Positions 18,440-28,295 are shown, counted from the first letter of the stretch. The stretch: DNA of 64,000 bases from Gammaproteobacteria bacterium (GCA_028868515.1 JAGWUI010000003.1:1-64000); one strand, 5' to 3'. Numbers and translations are program-made. Notes: generated by a model from the letters alone, not told the origin.

Positions 18440-20002
18440 TTAACCTTCTTTACGTCTCATATGTGGGAACAAAATCACATCACGAATACTCGCCGCATCA
18501 GCAAACAACATCACCAAGCGATCAATACCAATCCCCTGACCTGCTGTCGGAGGCAAACCGTATTCCAACGCCTCTACAAAGTCCGCATCGAAGTGCATCG
18601 CTTCATCATCACCTGCATCTTTTTCAGCAACTTGCTGGCGGAAACGTTCAGCCTGATCAATCGGATCATTCAACTCGCTAAAACCATTTGCCAACTCACG
18701 ACCACCGATAAAGAACTCAAAACGGTCAGTGATATGTGGATTGTGGTCATTACGACGTGCAAGCGGTGAAGTCTCCGCTGGATATTCAGTGATAAACGTT
18801 GGTTGACGGAGTTTAGTCTCAACTGTTTCTTCAAAGACGATGGTTTGCAATTTGCCCAAGCCAAAACCTTCTTTGACTTTTTCCTTGAGTACAGTTTGAA
18901 CAAAGTTTGCCAAAAACTCGCGGTCTTGAACTTGTTCAGCACTAATTTCTGGATTGTGCTCCAGAATCGCGTCCGCCATAGAAATCTTTTTATATGGTCC
19001 TTTAAAACTAAACACTTCACCTTGATAAGGCACATCGGTTGAACCCAAGATTTGTAGAGCCAAATGCTCCAGCATATCTTCGGTCAGCTTCATTAAATCT
19101 TTATAATCCGCATATGCTTGATAGAACTCAATCATCGTAAATTCAGGATTATGACGCGTTGAAACACCTTCATTACGGAAGTTACGGTTGATCTCAAATA
19201 CACGCTCAAAACCACCAACGACCAAACGCTTCAGGTAAAGCTCAGGCGCAATACGCAGATATAACTCCATATCCAAAGCATTATGATGCGTTGCAAACGG
19301 ACGTGCAGCCGCACCGCCGGGAATGACGTGCATCATCGGCGTTTCAACTTCCATAAAACGTTCGTTTAATAAGAATTGGCGAATACCAGAAATGACTTGG
19401 GCGCGAATTTTGAATGTTTTACGGGTTTCATCATTGGTAATCAAATCCAAATGACGCGCACGATATTTCGCCTCAGTATCACTTAAACCGTGAAATTTAT
19501 CTGGCAATGGACGCAATGATTTAGTCAACAACTCGATGCGAGTTGCATGAACTGAAAGCTCACCCATCTTAGTGCGGAACACATAACCTTCCACACCGAC
19601 GATATCGCCCAAATCCCAAGTTTTAAAATCTTCGTAAGTCGCTTCATCAATGTCATTCTTCGACACATAAAGCTGAATACGACCGCTCATATCTTGAATC
19701 GTCAGAAAACTTGCTTTACCCATGACACGCTTCAACATCACGCGACCCGCAAGTTGAACGATAACTTTATCGCCTTCAACCAGTTGTTCTTGTGTCACAT
19801 CTGCATAAGTGTCATGTAAATCTTGTGCATAATGATTGCGACGAAAGGTGTTTGGGAATGCGTTGCCACCTGTTGCAGCGGTCTTATCGATAATCGCTTT
19901 TAGCTTGGCATGACGTTGGGCAATCAGTTCGTTTTCGGATACTTGTGGCTCTGTGGTAACTGATTTTTCAGAGTTTGCTGGAAATTGCCCTTGCTGCGTC
20001 AT
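18440..20002 (-). CDS. lysS: Lysine--tRNA ligase
   Basis: LysS is the class II lysyl-tRNA synthetase. The 520-residue protein has an N-terminal anticodon-binding OB fold (about 70-175: [23 protein letters not shown]). The class II catalytic domain follows, with motif 1 around FMEVETPMM, motif 2 [18 protein letters not shown] and motif 3 [10 protein letters not shown]. The N-terminus is slightly longer than in E. coli LysS (about 505 residues) and begins with a polar segment. It ends 6 bases before mfd. It diverges from the five-gene cassette that starts at 20.3 kb. Confidence 0.98.
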   Translation of the reverse strand: MTQQGQFPANSEKSVTTEPQVSENELIAQRHAKLKAIIDKTAATGGNAFPNTFRRNHYAQDLHDTYADVTQEQLVEGDKVIVQLAGRVMLKRVMGKASFLTIQDMSGRIQLYVSKNDIDEATYEDFKTWDLGDIVGVEGYVFRTKMGELSVHATRIELLTKSLRPLPDKFHGLSDTEAKYRARHLDLITNDETRKTFKIRAQVISGIRQFLLNERFMEVETPMMHVIPGGAAARPFATHHNALDMELYLRIAPELYLKRLVVGGFERVFEINRNFRNEGVSTRHNPEFTMIEFYQAYADYKDLMKLTEDMLEHLALQILGSTDVPYQGEVFSFKGPYKKISMADAILEHNPEISAEQVQDREFLANFVQTVLKEKVKEGFGLGKLQTIVFEETVETKLRQPTFITEYPAETSPLARRNDHNPHITDRFEFFIGGRELANGFSELNDPIDQAERFRQQVAEKDAGDDEAMHFDADFVEALEYGLPPTAGQGIGIDRLVMLFADAASIRDVILFPHMRRKEG

Positions 20003-20306
20003 GGTGAATCTCTTGATAAGCTGAGTGAAATCGAGAACGTATCGAAACGATCAAGTGGAGTACTAAAAAATTTAGCGAAGGATAGCAGATTTATGCCCTG
20101 GGTTCATGTCGAACCAGTTAGTTATTGTTTTTATCTGAACAAAAAAACACCCATATCTCACATTTAACTTATTCATTTAATCTCTTCTTTAAGAGCATTT
20201 ACAACCATTAAAATCATTGTTAACATTAACTCAAGTTATTGAAATTATTATTTTCATTAAGATCAAAAATACACCAAATTGCAATAATAAAGAAACAGGG
20301 AAAATT
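20003..20306. promoter_or_regulatory. Divergent gap between lysS and the SWIM-MoxR cassette
   Basis: About 300 bases, AT-rich toward the right, that must carry promoters for lysS (minus) and for the cassette (plus). Short ORFs here have no ribosome-binding sites. A GTTAACATTAAC repeat-like stretch lies near 20218-20231. No promoter could be assigned with confidence. Confidence 0.35.
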
Positions 20307-20372
20307 ATGTTGATGCAATTAGACAATAATCTCAACTTGCATTTTTCTGCGCGGATTGAGCGTAGTTTATGA
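20307..20372 (+). CDS. 21-codon leader ORF overlapping the SWIM gene start
   Basis: An ORF of 21 codons (MLMQLDNNLNLHFSARIERSL) starts at 20307 behind a CAGGGA ribosome-binding site. Its TGA stop overlaps the ATG of the next gene (ATGA at 20369-20372). The SWIM gene has no good ribosome-binding site of its own, so ribosomes finishing this ORF probably reinitiate on it. It could be a coupling leader or a very small first member of the operon. The peptide has no recognisable family. Confidence 0.5.
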   Translation: MLMQLDNNLNLHFSARIERSL

Positions 20373-21748
20373 GTCTTTCTACAGAACAAATTCTTGCATT
20401 AGCCCCTGATTCCAGCTCTGCAAAAGCAGGTAGCGAGTTAGCCAAAGTGACATCTTGGTCAGAATTAGGATGTACACCATCGGCGCTATGGGGCTTCTGC
20501 AAAGGTAGTGGAAAAAATCCTTATAAAACTCAAATCGACTTATCGGAACCTGCATTTAAGTGTTCTTGTCCTAGTCGAAAATTTCCTTGCAAGCATGGAT
20601 TAGCACTTTATCTAGTGTATGCTGAGAACGCTGCTTTATTCGATCCCGCTACCCCACCTGACTGGGTTGAAACTTGGCTTGATAGTCGACAGCAACGTGC
20701 TGAAAAACGTCATGAAACTCAAGAAGCGAAGCAGGAAGCTCTACTCTCATTAACACCAGAAGAACGTGCAAAAAAAGATAAAAGTCAACAAAAACGCCAA
20801 GAAAAACGAGAAAGTCTGGTCAATGGAGGTGTCGAACTCATTGAACTATGGCTCAATGATATTGCTCGAGAAGGCATTAATACGTTAAAAAATAAACCTT
20901 TAAAAGAATGGAATGAATTAGCTGCGCGTATGGTCGATGCACAAGCAACTGGTTTAGGAGCACGTATAAAAAAAATGAGTAGCTTAGTGCATGACACCAA
21001 CAAAAATGATTGGGAAATGCAAATTGCTACTGAACTAGCCAAGCTTTCATTACTCACGCAGAGCTATCGCACAATTCAAAATTTAGACATTGATTTACAA
21101 GCTGACATTCGTAGTGAAATAGGTTGGACGATACAACAAGAAGATGTGTGCAAAGGTGAAGCGATTCTTGATCAATGGTATGTTTTGGCACACTACAAGC
21201 AACAAGAAGATAAACTAACCACACGCTACACTTATTTATATGGGCAAAAGACCAATCGTTTAGGTTTACTTTTACACTTTGCTGCTGGGAATCAACCACT
21301 TCCTGTTGCGATGACAGTGGGAAGCTATCGACAAGGAACAGCTTACTTTTATCCAAGCGCCACTCCACTGCGTGTGGTATTTAACACCGACCCTGATGTA
21401 GACAATCCGATAGAATCCTCAAACTCTCTCGAACTATCATCGACCATCAAACAAGATATTCCTATCATATTAGATAGTTATGCCAATATTTTAGCAAAAA
21501 ATCCATTTATCGATGAGTATCCGTTTTTGCTTCGTTATGTAATGGTTGTTTCACATGCTAATAAATGGATGATCGTCAGCCCCGATGGTGTTTATGCATT
21601 GCGAATGACACCGACATTCAAAAATAAATGGATGCTATTAGGGATAACAGGTGGACAACCCGTTGATATTTTTGGATTGTGGAATGGAGAGTCTTTTACT
21701 CCCCTTTCCGTTCAGACTCATGGATCAAACTATAATCTAGAAGGATAA
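20369..21748 (+). CDS. SWIM zinc-finger protein
   Basis: The 459-residue product has a SWIM zinc-binding motif near its N-terminus: Cys65-x-Cys67-x6-Cys74-x-His76 within FKCSCPSRKFPCKHGLALYL. SWIM domains bind DNA or proteins. The following region (about 105-155) is highly charged and probably coiled coil (EKRHETQEAKQEALL, KDKSQQKRQEKRES). The remaining C-terminal 300 residues form a conserved domain of unknown function with many Trp residues. It is the first large gene of a five-gene cassette with DUF5691, MoxR, DUF5682 and VWA proteins. Start selection relies on the ATGA overlap with the leader ORF. Its precise role, perhaps nucleic-acid or partner recognition, is inference. Confidence 0.85.
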   Translation: MSLSTEQILALAPDSSSAKAGSELAKVTSWSELGCTPSALWGFCKGSGKNPYKTQIDLSEPAFKCSCPSRKFPCKHGLALYLVYAENAALFDPATPPDWVETWLDSRQQRAEKRHETQEAKQEALLSLTPEERAKKDKSQQKRQEKRESLVNGGVELIELWLNDIAREGINTLKNKPLKEWNELAARMVDAQATGLGARIKKMSSLVHDTNKNDWEMQIATELAKLSLLTQSYRTIQNLDIDLQADIRSEIGWTIQQEDVCKGEAILDQWYVLAHYKQQEDKLTTRYTYLYGQKTNRLGLLLHFAAGNQPLPVAMTVGSYRQGTAYFYPSATPLRVVFNTDPDVDNPIESSNSLELSSTIKQDIPIILDSYANILAKNPFIDEYPFLLRYVMVVSHANKWMIVSPDGVYALRMTPTFKNKWMLLGITGGQPVDIFGLWNGESFTPLSVQTHGSNYNLEG

Positions 21749-21752
21749 TGAC

Positions 21753-23411
21753 ATGAGTACAGCGACAAATGTCTTCACCAGCGATTTTAAACGTACACTT
21801 ATTCTCGGGCTTGCACGTGCACCTTTAACCGCCAATGCACTCACCCTTCCTCTCATCCAAAATCAAGATTTAAGCCAAACGATTGCGCAAAATAAGCCTG
21901 ATCTTGCAATTTGGCAAACCATCGCAACGCACAATTTAATTAAAAAAGCAGGATATATTCCACCCAACATCAAACTACGTTTAAATCCACCCGCTTTGCC
22001 TGATCAAAAAATCAAATGCCCGCAACAAGTTGAGCATTTTTTAACTTTAATTCTGAATGATATACATCCAGAACTATTGCCAGAATGGCTTTATTTAATG
22101 CAACTGAATCATTTTTCTGTATCGCATCATTTTTTACCTCGCCTCATTGAAAAAGGAAAAAATCCAAAACTCTGTAATGCCATCTACTCGGTCATCGATG
22201 CACGAGGTGCGTGGTTAATTCATCAAAATCCACTTTGGAAATCTGCGTATAGCACCATTTTAGAAAAAAATAATTTAAACGATCCTAATCAGCAGAAAAA
22301 CAACCTTCAAACATGGAACTTGGGCAAAATTGATGAGCGCGTACACGCTTTAAAAAATATGCGGGCGCATGATCCAATAGCAGCGTTGGCAACGTTACAA
22401 CTCGAATGGGCAAAAGAATCCTCAGAAAATCGCTCTAAGCTTATCACTGCGCTTGAAGTTAATTTAAGCATGAATGATGAAGCTTTTTTAGAATATACCT
22501 TGGATGATTCACATCGTGACGTACGCGGATTTGTACAGTTTTTATTGACAAAACTCCCAGAATCAAAGCTAGTTCAACGCTGTAAAACAATTTTACAAAC
22601 CTTAATTCGATCTGAAAAAAGACTTTTTCGTGCACCAAAATTAGAAATTACCCTGCCTGAGTTAAATGCCTCAATGCAACGTGACGGCATTGATCAGCAT
22701 CAAGAACAGGATTTAGGACCTAAATTAAGTCTTTTAGTACGCTTAATTTCAATACTTCCTTGCAATTACTGGCTCAATGCATGGCAAATATCCATCCAAG
22801 AACTAATCCAGTTAATAGATATACATGAATATCGGAAAGCTTTTTTTACTGGGTTACTGATGTCAATTGCTAGGGAATTATATTCTTTATCATCAAGTAC
22901 AGAGGCGAATCCTACAACGCTTTCATTTTATCAACACTTACTCAAGCATGTCGTCACCTCAGAAAATCTAATCAATTTTGATCGTATTCCAGTCACGAGT
23001 TTTAAACTTTTTGATGCAACAACACAAAATGAAATTTTAGAAAGCTGGTTATCAAGTCAAATTCCTTCAGATCACATACCGGCATTAATTATTTTATGTA
23101 GTAACGCCATCGACACATGTAATTTTATTCAGATTAATCAGTTATCTAAAAAAATATCACCATTGTTTAAGCAAAAAATGCTGAATATGCTTGATGCTCA
23201 AAAATACTATCATCATGCACTATATCAACATCTTCGCAAGCTAACTCTAACTGTTCTGAATCGCTCAGATATCGATGAATTAGTCAATTTAGCTCAAAAC
23301 AATCATACAGAATCCGCCTTAGAAAAATGCCTAAAAGAATGCCAAGACATCATCATTTTTAGAGAGTCTATGCAGCAAGCATTTTTACATCCGATCGATA
23401 TAAAAACATGA
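21753..23411 (+). CDS. DUF5691-type helical protein
   Basis: This 552-residue protein matches the DUF5691 proteins usually found after SWIM genes in this type of cassette, judged by context and its N-terminus (FKRTLILGLARAPL, then WQTIATHNLIKKAGYIPP). It is almost wholly helical and Leu-rich, with HEAT-like pairs such as HALKNMRAHDPIAALATLQLEWAKE and DDSHRDVRGFVQFLLTKLP around residues 195-270. There is no signal peptide or transmembrane segment. It begins 4 bases after the SWIM stop behind a GAAGGA site, so the two are coupled. A scaffold role is plausible but not shown. Confidence 0.75.
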   Translation: MSTATNVFTSDFKRTLILGLARAPLTANALTLPLIQNQDLSQTIAQNKPDLAIWQTIATHNLIKKAGYIPPNIKLRLNPPALPDQKIKCPQQVEHFLTLILNDIHPELLPEWLYLMQLNHFSVSHHFLPRLIEKGKNPKLCNAIYSVIDARGAWLIHQNPLWKSAYSTILEKNNLNDPNQQKNNLQTWNLGKIDERVHALKNMRAHDPIAALATLQLEWAKESSENRSKLITALEVNLSMNDEAFLEYTLDDSHRDVRGFVQFLLTKLPESKLVQRCKTILQTLIRSEKRLFRAPKLEITLPELNASMQRDGIDQHQEQDLGPKLSLLVRLISILPCNYWLNAWQISIQELIQLIDIHEYRKAFFTGLLMSIARELYSLSSSTEANPTTLSFYQHLLKHVVTSENLINFDRIPVTSFKLFDATTQNEILESWLSSQIPSDHIPALIILCSNAIDTCNFIQINQLSKKISPLFKQKMLNMLDAQKYYHHALYQHLRKLTLTVLNRSDIDELVNLAQNNHTESALEKCLKECQDIIIFRESMQQAFLHPIDIKT

Positions 23412-23485
23412 TGACTTCAGATGAATCAATCATATGCCCCACTTTTTCTTAACTTTCTTTTGATAATCAATATAAGGAAACTACG

Positions 23486-24595
23486 ATGACAATAGGATTA
23501 GATGCAATGACTGAACTAACAACCACAATTCGTCAAAGCGCAGAACAACAATACGCACATGAACTAAAAGCCTTAAAAGCATTAGACAAACGCCAGCGTC
23601 CGCCAAATTGGGAGCTTTCTCCATGGGCTGTTTCTACTTACTTATTGGGTGGAACTTTAGAAGATGGCACACAAATTAGTGCTAAATATATTGGTAATCG
23701 TCGCCTCATTGAAATCGCAGTGGCAACCTTAGCGACTGATCGTGCTTTACTATTGCTTGGTGTGCCCGGCACAGCGAAATCGTGGGTTTCTGAACATTTG
23801 GCTGCGGCTATTAGTGGAAATTCACTATTAGTCGTACAAGGAACGGCTGGTACACCAGAAGAAATGATACGTTACGGATGGAACTATGCCGAACTACTAT
23901 CTAAAGGACCAAGTTCCAATGCGATTGTACCAAGCCCTGTAATGCGTGCCATGACAACAGGTAAATTAGTGAGAATCGAAGAGCTAACTCGGATTCCCTC
24001 TGAAATCCAAGACAGCTTCATCAGTATCTTATCTGAAAAAATGATTCCGATCCCTGAACTGGATGAATATGTACAAGCAGAAAAGGGCTTTAATTTAATT
24101 GCAACCGCCAATGACCGTGATCGTGGGGTTAATGAGTTGTCCAGCGCACTGAAACGACGTTTTAATACGGTTGTTTTACCGCTGCCTGATTCAGCCGAAG
24201 AAGAAGTAAAAATTGTCGCTTCACGGGTCGCTAGTTTAGGACGAGCATTAGAACTACCAGCAGAGCCACCAGCACTTGAAGAAGTTCGTCGCATTGTCAC
24301 TATTTTCCGCGAATTGCGTAGCGGTCAAACAGAAGATGGCAAAACCAAAATTAAATCTCCATCTGGTAATTTAAGTTCTGCCGAAGCCATATCTGTCATG
24401 ACCAATGCTATGGCACTTGCCGCACATTTTGGAGATGGGACATTAAAAGGCGACGATCTTGCAGCAGGTATCGTTGGTGCAATCATTAAAGACCCTGTAC
24501 AAGATCAGGTAGTCATGTTGGAGTATCTCGAAACCGTCGTCAAAGAACGCGCAGATTGGACAAATATTTATCGCGCTTGTCGCGAAATTATTTAA
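23486..24595 (+). CDS. MoxR-family AAA+ ATPase
   Basis: The 369-residue protein is a MoxR-type AAA+ ATPase, a class that works with VWA proteins to remodel or load metals or cofactors into target proteins. It has Walker A GVPGTAKS (92-99), Walker B LVRIEE (161-166, with the usual DE replaced by EE), sensor 1 ATAND (206-210) and the RGVNELSSALKRRF segment with likely arginine finger residues (213-226). A C-terminal helical lid follows. The ATG at 23486 is preceded by AAGGAA at good spacing; the Met at residue 8 lacks a site. It lies between the DUF5691 and DUF5682 genes of the cassette and presumably partners the VWA protein at 26973. Confidence 0.93.
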   Translation: MTIGLDAMTELTTTIRQSAEQQYAHELKALKALDKRQRPPNWELSPWAVSTYLLGGTLEDGTQISAKYIGNRRLIEIAVATLATDRALLLLGVPGTAKSWVSEHLAAAISGNSLLVVQGTAGTPEEMIRYGWNYAELLSKGPSSNAIVPSPVMRAMTTGKLVRIEELTRIPSEIQDSFISILSEKMIPIPELDEYVQAEKGFNLIATANDRDRGVNELSSALKRRFNTVVLPLPDSAEEEVKIVASRVASLGRALELPAEPPALEEVRRIVTIFRELRSGQTEDGKTKIKSPSGNLSSAEAISVMTNAMALAAHFGDGTLKGDDLAAGIVGAIIKDPVQDQVVMLEYLETVVKERADWTNIYRACREII

Positions 24596-24616
24596 GGCGC
24601 ATAGGCGAATCAGCTC

Positions 24617-26965
24617 ATGAGTATTCACTTTTTTGGTATACGTCATCATGGCGTCGGTTGTGCACGCAGCTTACAACAGGCGTTTGAGACGTTACAGCCT
24701 GATATCATTCTCATTGAAGGCCCGCCAGAAGCAAATGATTTGCTTCCACTGGCAAGTCTAAATAGCATGCACCCCCCTGTAGCGATATTAATCTATGCAC
24801 CGTTACAGCCCAAACATGCAGTTTATTATCCATTTGCAGTGTTTAGCCCAGAATGGCAGGCCATTCAGTATGGGCAACGTGCGAATATTGTCACTCGCTT
24901 CATTGATTTGCCGCAATCACATCAACTGGCGGAGAGTATCAATGCAGAAAAAGAATGGCTTAATAAACAACAAATTGAACTAGATAAGCTAAAACTCGAA
25001 GATCAACAATCTGATCAAGATCAAAATTTAGGCGTCACAACAGATAGCCCTGATACTCATGAATCACTTAATAAAATGCTTGCAGAAACGACCGAATTAC
25101 ATTCAGGAGATGCCCTAAAGTGGCTTGCAACTGCGGCGGGCTTTAGCGACGTAGAAACATGGTGGGATCATTTAGTTGAGCAAAGGGAAGATAGTTTAGA
25201 TTTATTCACATCTATTGAAAAAATGATGACGGTTGCTCGTGGTGCATTAAACCAGACTTTAAGTGAACGTGAAGCCAAGCGTGAAGCTCATATGCGCCAA
25301 ATGATTCGAATGGCAGAAAAAGAAGGTTTTCAAAAAATTGCCGTCGTTTGTGGAGCTTGGCATGTACCAGCTTTACAAGATATGCCCAGTATTAAACACG
25401 ATGCCGACCTACTCAAAAATTTAACCAAGGAAAAAGTAACAGCCACTTGGACGCCATGGACATACGGACGACTTGCGCAACAATCTGGTTATGGAGCAGG
25501 AATTCAGGCACCAGGTTGGTATGATCATTTATGGCATCGACCTAAACAAGCAGCAATGTATTGGTTAACCGATATTGCGCAGCTTTTGCGTAAACATGAT
25601 TTAGATGCTTCGTCGGCACATTTAATTGAAATATTACGCTTGGCAGATACTTTAGCCAGTTTACGCGAACGTTCACGTGCAGGTTTAGTTGAACTGATGG
25701 ATGCCACCCAAAGTATCTTATTTGGTGAACATCATGCGCCCCTACGTTTAATTGAAAAAGACCTATTAATCAATGATCGCTTAGGCACAGTTCCACCTGA
25801 AACTCCACTGCTGCCATTGCCTGCTGATGTGAAACGCCTGCAAAAAAATCTTCGGTTTAAAATCAACACTGAAACCCAAATTTTAGAATTAGATTTACGT
25901 CAAGAAAATCATCTAGAAAAAAGTATTTTCTTGCATCGTTTAAATTTGCTTGGTGTTGCTTGGGGAAAAATTAAAAAGAATTATGGCAAAACAGGAACAT
26001 ATAACGAAACATGGCAACTTGAATGGCAGCCAGAATTTGAACTACATCTGATTGAAGCAAATATCTGGGGTGCGAGTGTTGCCGAAGCAACCAATCAAAA
26101 ATTATGCTATGACGCAGAAAAGACAACACGTCTTGATGAAATTACGCCATTAATCGAATGTATATTATTAGCTAACGCAACGTCAGCCATTGAACCAGTG
26201 ATGCTGCGGATACAGTCACTTGCAGCAACAACACATGATGCAAGTACGTTAATGACAGCGATAGCACCACTTGCAAAAGTCATGCGTTATGGCAATGTCC
26301 GCAAAACCAATCTTGATGCTGTTGCCGCTGTACTCGATGGGTTAATCCAACGTGCTTGTATTGCTTTACCTCTAGCAGCAACTGGTATTAATCAAGAAGC
26401 AGCCAACCAACTAATGACCGCCATCAGAGCAATGGATAGTGCAATTCACTTATTGCAACAACCAGCACATACTCATGCATGGTTTAACGCATTAGGAAAA
26501 TGTGCGCGCATGCAAACCACACAAGCCTTAATTGCAGGTCGTTCAGTACGCATCTTAACTGAGCAAGCAGTTTGGTCGGTAGAAGAAACTGCACAAGCCT
26601 TAGCTTTTGCTTGTAATAATCCAATCAATCCATTACAAACTGCTGATTGGATTGAAGGTTTCTTACAAGGCAGTGGATTACTTTTAATTCTCAACGATGT
26701 GTTATTCAATATTTTCAATCAATGGGTTTCATCACTACCCGATTCAGTTTTTATAGAGTTACTCCCATTATTACGCCGTACATTTTCAACCTTTACATCG
26801 CCTGAACGACAACAACTAGGTCAGCGTGCCAATGTCGATGGATCAGCACAACTCATCAGCCAAAACGATGATCAACAACCTATAGATGCTATTCGTGCAC
26901 AACGGGTTTTACCATTACTTGGACAAATCTTTGCAACTGCGCATCCAATCTTTTCGGAACAATAA
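24617..26965 (+). CDS. DUF5682 protein with Tiki/TraB-like motifs
   Basis: This 782-residue protein matches DUF5682. Its N-terminus shows FGIRHHGVG (GxxH at 7-10) and LIEGPPE (Glu34, Glu38). A second GxxH occurs as VVCGAWH (246-249). This GxxH...E...GxxH pattern resembles the Tiki/TraB/ChaN/EreA superfamily of metal-dependent hydrolases or heme-binding proteins; the link is my inference from motif order and context. A charged, probably disordered insert spans about 120-160, and the C-terminal 500 residues are mostly helical. It starts 21 bases after the MoxR gene and ends 7 bases before the VWA gene. No signal peptide, so cytoplasmic. It could be the enzyme that the MoxR-VWA pair activates. 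Confidence 0.85.
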   Translation: MSIHFFGIRHHGVGCARSLQQAFETLQPDIILIEGPPEANDLLPLASLNSMHPPVAILIYAPLQPKHAVYYPFAVFSPEWQAIQYGQRANIVTRFIDLPQSHQLAESINAEKEWLNKQQIELDKLKLEDQQSDQDQNLGVTTDSPDTHESLNKMLAETTELHSGDALKWLATAAGFSDVETWWDHLVEQREDSLDLFTSIEKMMTVARGALNQTLSEREAKREAHMRQMIRMAEKEGFQKIAVVCGAWHVPALQDMPSIKHDADLLKNLTKEKVTATWTPWTYGRLAQQSGYGAGIQAPGWYDHLWHRPKQAAMYWLTDIAQLLRKHDLDASSAHLIEILRLADTLASLRERSRAGLVELMDATQSILFGEHHAPLRLIEKDLLINDRLGTVPPETPLLPLPADVKRLQKNLRFKINTETQILELDLRQENHLEKSIFLHRLNLLGVAWGKIKKNYGKTGTYNETWQLEWQPEFELHLIEANIWGASVAEATNQKLCYDAEKTTRLDEITPLIECILLANATSAIEPVMLRIQSLAATTHDASTLMTAIAPLAKVMRYGNVRKTNLDAVAAVLDGLIQRACIALPLAATGINQEAANQLMTAIRAMDSAIHLLQQPAHTHAWFNALGKCARMQTTQALIAGRSVRILTEQAVWSVEETAQALAFACNNPINPLQTADWIEGFLQGSGLLLILNDVLFNIFNQWVSSLPDSVFIELLPLLRRTFSTFTSPERQQLGQRANVDGSAQLISQNDDQQPIDAIRAQRVLPLLGQIFATAHPIFSEQ

Positions 26966-26972
26966 TTTAGTC

Positions 26973-28166
26973 ATGACAATACCAACAAATAGTCAAGAAC
27001 CATTACATACTGATTTACCAACCGAAGTTCATGAAAATCCAGTCATCATGAACAAACGTTGGCGCTTAATGCTGGGGAGTGATGCTTCCAACATCTCCTT
27101 AGATGAAAAAGATATCGCACTTGATCAATCGCTTGAAGCACTTTATGGCGTAAAAAACCAGCAAGGAGGGCTACAAGGCTCCGCGCCTAGAGTTTCTAAA
27201 TGGTTGGGCGATATTCGCAAATACTTTCCATCAAGTATTGTTCAAGTAATGCAGAAAGATGCGCTAGAACGTTTAGGGTTAAAGCAAATGCTACTTGAAC
27301 CCGAAATGCTTCGTACCGTAGAAGCCAACATTCACTTGGTATCCACATTATTATCTTTAAACCGAGTAATGCCAGCAAAGACCAAAGAAACCGCACGCAT
27401 TGTTGTACGTAAAGTCGTCGATGAGTTAGAGAAAAAACTCGCCAACCCTCTACGCCAAGCCATTAATGGCAGCCTCAATCGTGCGGCAAATAATTATCGC
27501 CCTCGCCACAATGAAATCAACTGGTTAAAAACCATCCGTGCAAATTTAAAACATTATCAAGCAGATTATCAGACGATTATTCCTGAACAAAGAATTGGAT
27601 TTGCACGAAAGAGCCAAAGTCTAAAAGATATCGTTTTATGCATTGATCAAAGTGGTTCGATGGCACCTTCAGTGGTGTACGCAAGTATCTTTGCAGCTGT
27701 TTTAGCAACGATACGAGCTGTTACAACACAGGTTGTCGTTTTTGACACGGAAGTCATTGATTTAACTCATCTACTATACGATCCTGTTGATGTATTATTT
27801 GGCACACAATTAGGTGGCGGAACAGATATTGATAAAGCACTTGCCTACTGCCAGACCTTAATTACACGTCCCAACGATACTATCTTTGTGATCATCAGTG
27901 ATTTATATGAAGGTGGAAATGCTAAGCAAATGCTCGCTCGAGCAAAAACTATCGTAGACAGTGGAGTGCAAATGGTCTGTTTACTCGCATTAGATGATCA
28001 AGGTGCGCCCAGTTATGATCGTCGGCATGCCGCTTATTTTTCCAGTATAGGCATTCCCACTTTTGCCTGTACACCAGATCTTTTCCCAGACTTAATGGCT
28101 TCTGCACTCAAAAAACAGGATTTAGCCGCATGGGCAGCAGATGAAGATATTACCGTGATTAATTAA
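26973..28166 (+). CDS. VWA-domain protein partner of MoxR
   Basis: The 397-residue protein has an N-terminal helical region and a C-terminal von Willebrand factor A domain (about 215-390) with an intact metal-ion-dependent adhesion site: DQSGS (Asp225, Ser227, Ser229), Thr284 in GGGTDID and Asp310 in IISDLYEGG. MoxR ATPases typically act with such VWA proteins, which recruit the substrate. The ATG at 26973 lies 7 bases after the DUF5682 stop; a longer reading from 26886 would overlap that gene by 80 bases and lacks a convincing start. It is the last gene of the cassette and is followed by a bidirectional terminator. Confidence 0.9.
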   Translation: MTIPTNSQEPLHTDLPTEVHENPVIMNKRWRLMLGSDASNISLDEKDIALDQSLEALYGVKNQQGGLQGSAPRVSKWLGDIRKYFPSSIVQVMQKDALERLGLKQMLLEPEMLRTVEANIHLVSTLLSLNRVMPAKTKETARIVVRKVVDELEKKLANPLRQAINGSLNRAANNYRPRHNEINWLKTIRANLKHYQADYQTIIPEQRIGFARKSQSLKDIVLCIDQSGSMAPSVVYASIFAAVLATIRAVTTQVVVFDTEVIDLTHLLYDPVDVLFGTQLGGGTDIDKALAYCQTLITRPNDTIFVIISDLYEGGNAKQMLARAKTIVDSGVQMVCLLALDDQGAPSYDRRHAAYFSSIGIPTFACTPDLFPDLMASALKKQDLAAWAADEDITVIN

Positions 28167-28236
28167 TGGTCGTACTGAAAAACCAGTAACTCGAACATCG
28201 TAAAGTTTTGTTGAATTTTTTAATATTGTGTACAAA

Positions 28237-28263
28237 AAAACACCCACATGATGCAGGTGTTTT
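28237..28263. terminator. Bidirectional terminator between the VWA gene and gpx
   Basis: An 8-bp stem (AAAACACC at 28237-28244 and GGTGTTTT at 28256-28263) with an 11-base loop is preceded by a run of A. It can end the plus-strand cassette and the convergent glutathione peroxidase gene. Confidence 0.7.
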
Positions 28264-28295
28264 CATTGATATAATCAATCTAACAAGCAGACCAA

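Noticed and set aside
26886-26972. Upstream extension of the VWA gene
   Set aside because: It would overlap the DUF5682 coding region by 80 bases without a start signal; the ATG at 26973 fits the operon spacing.
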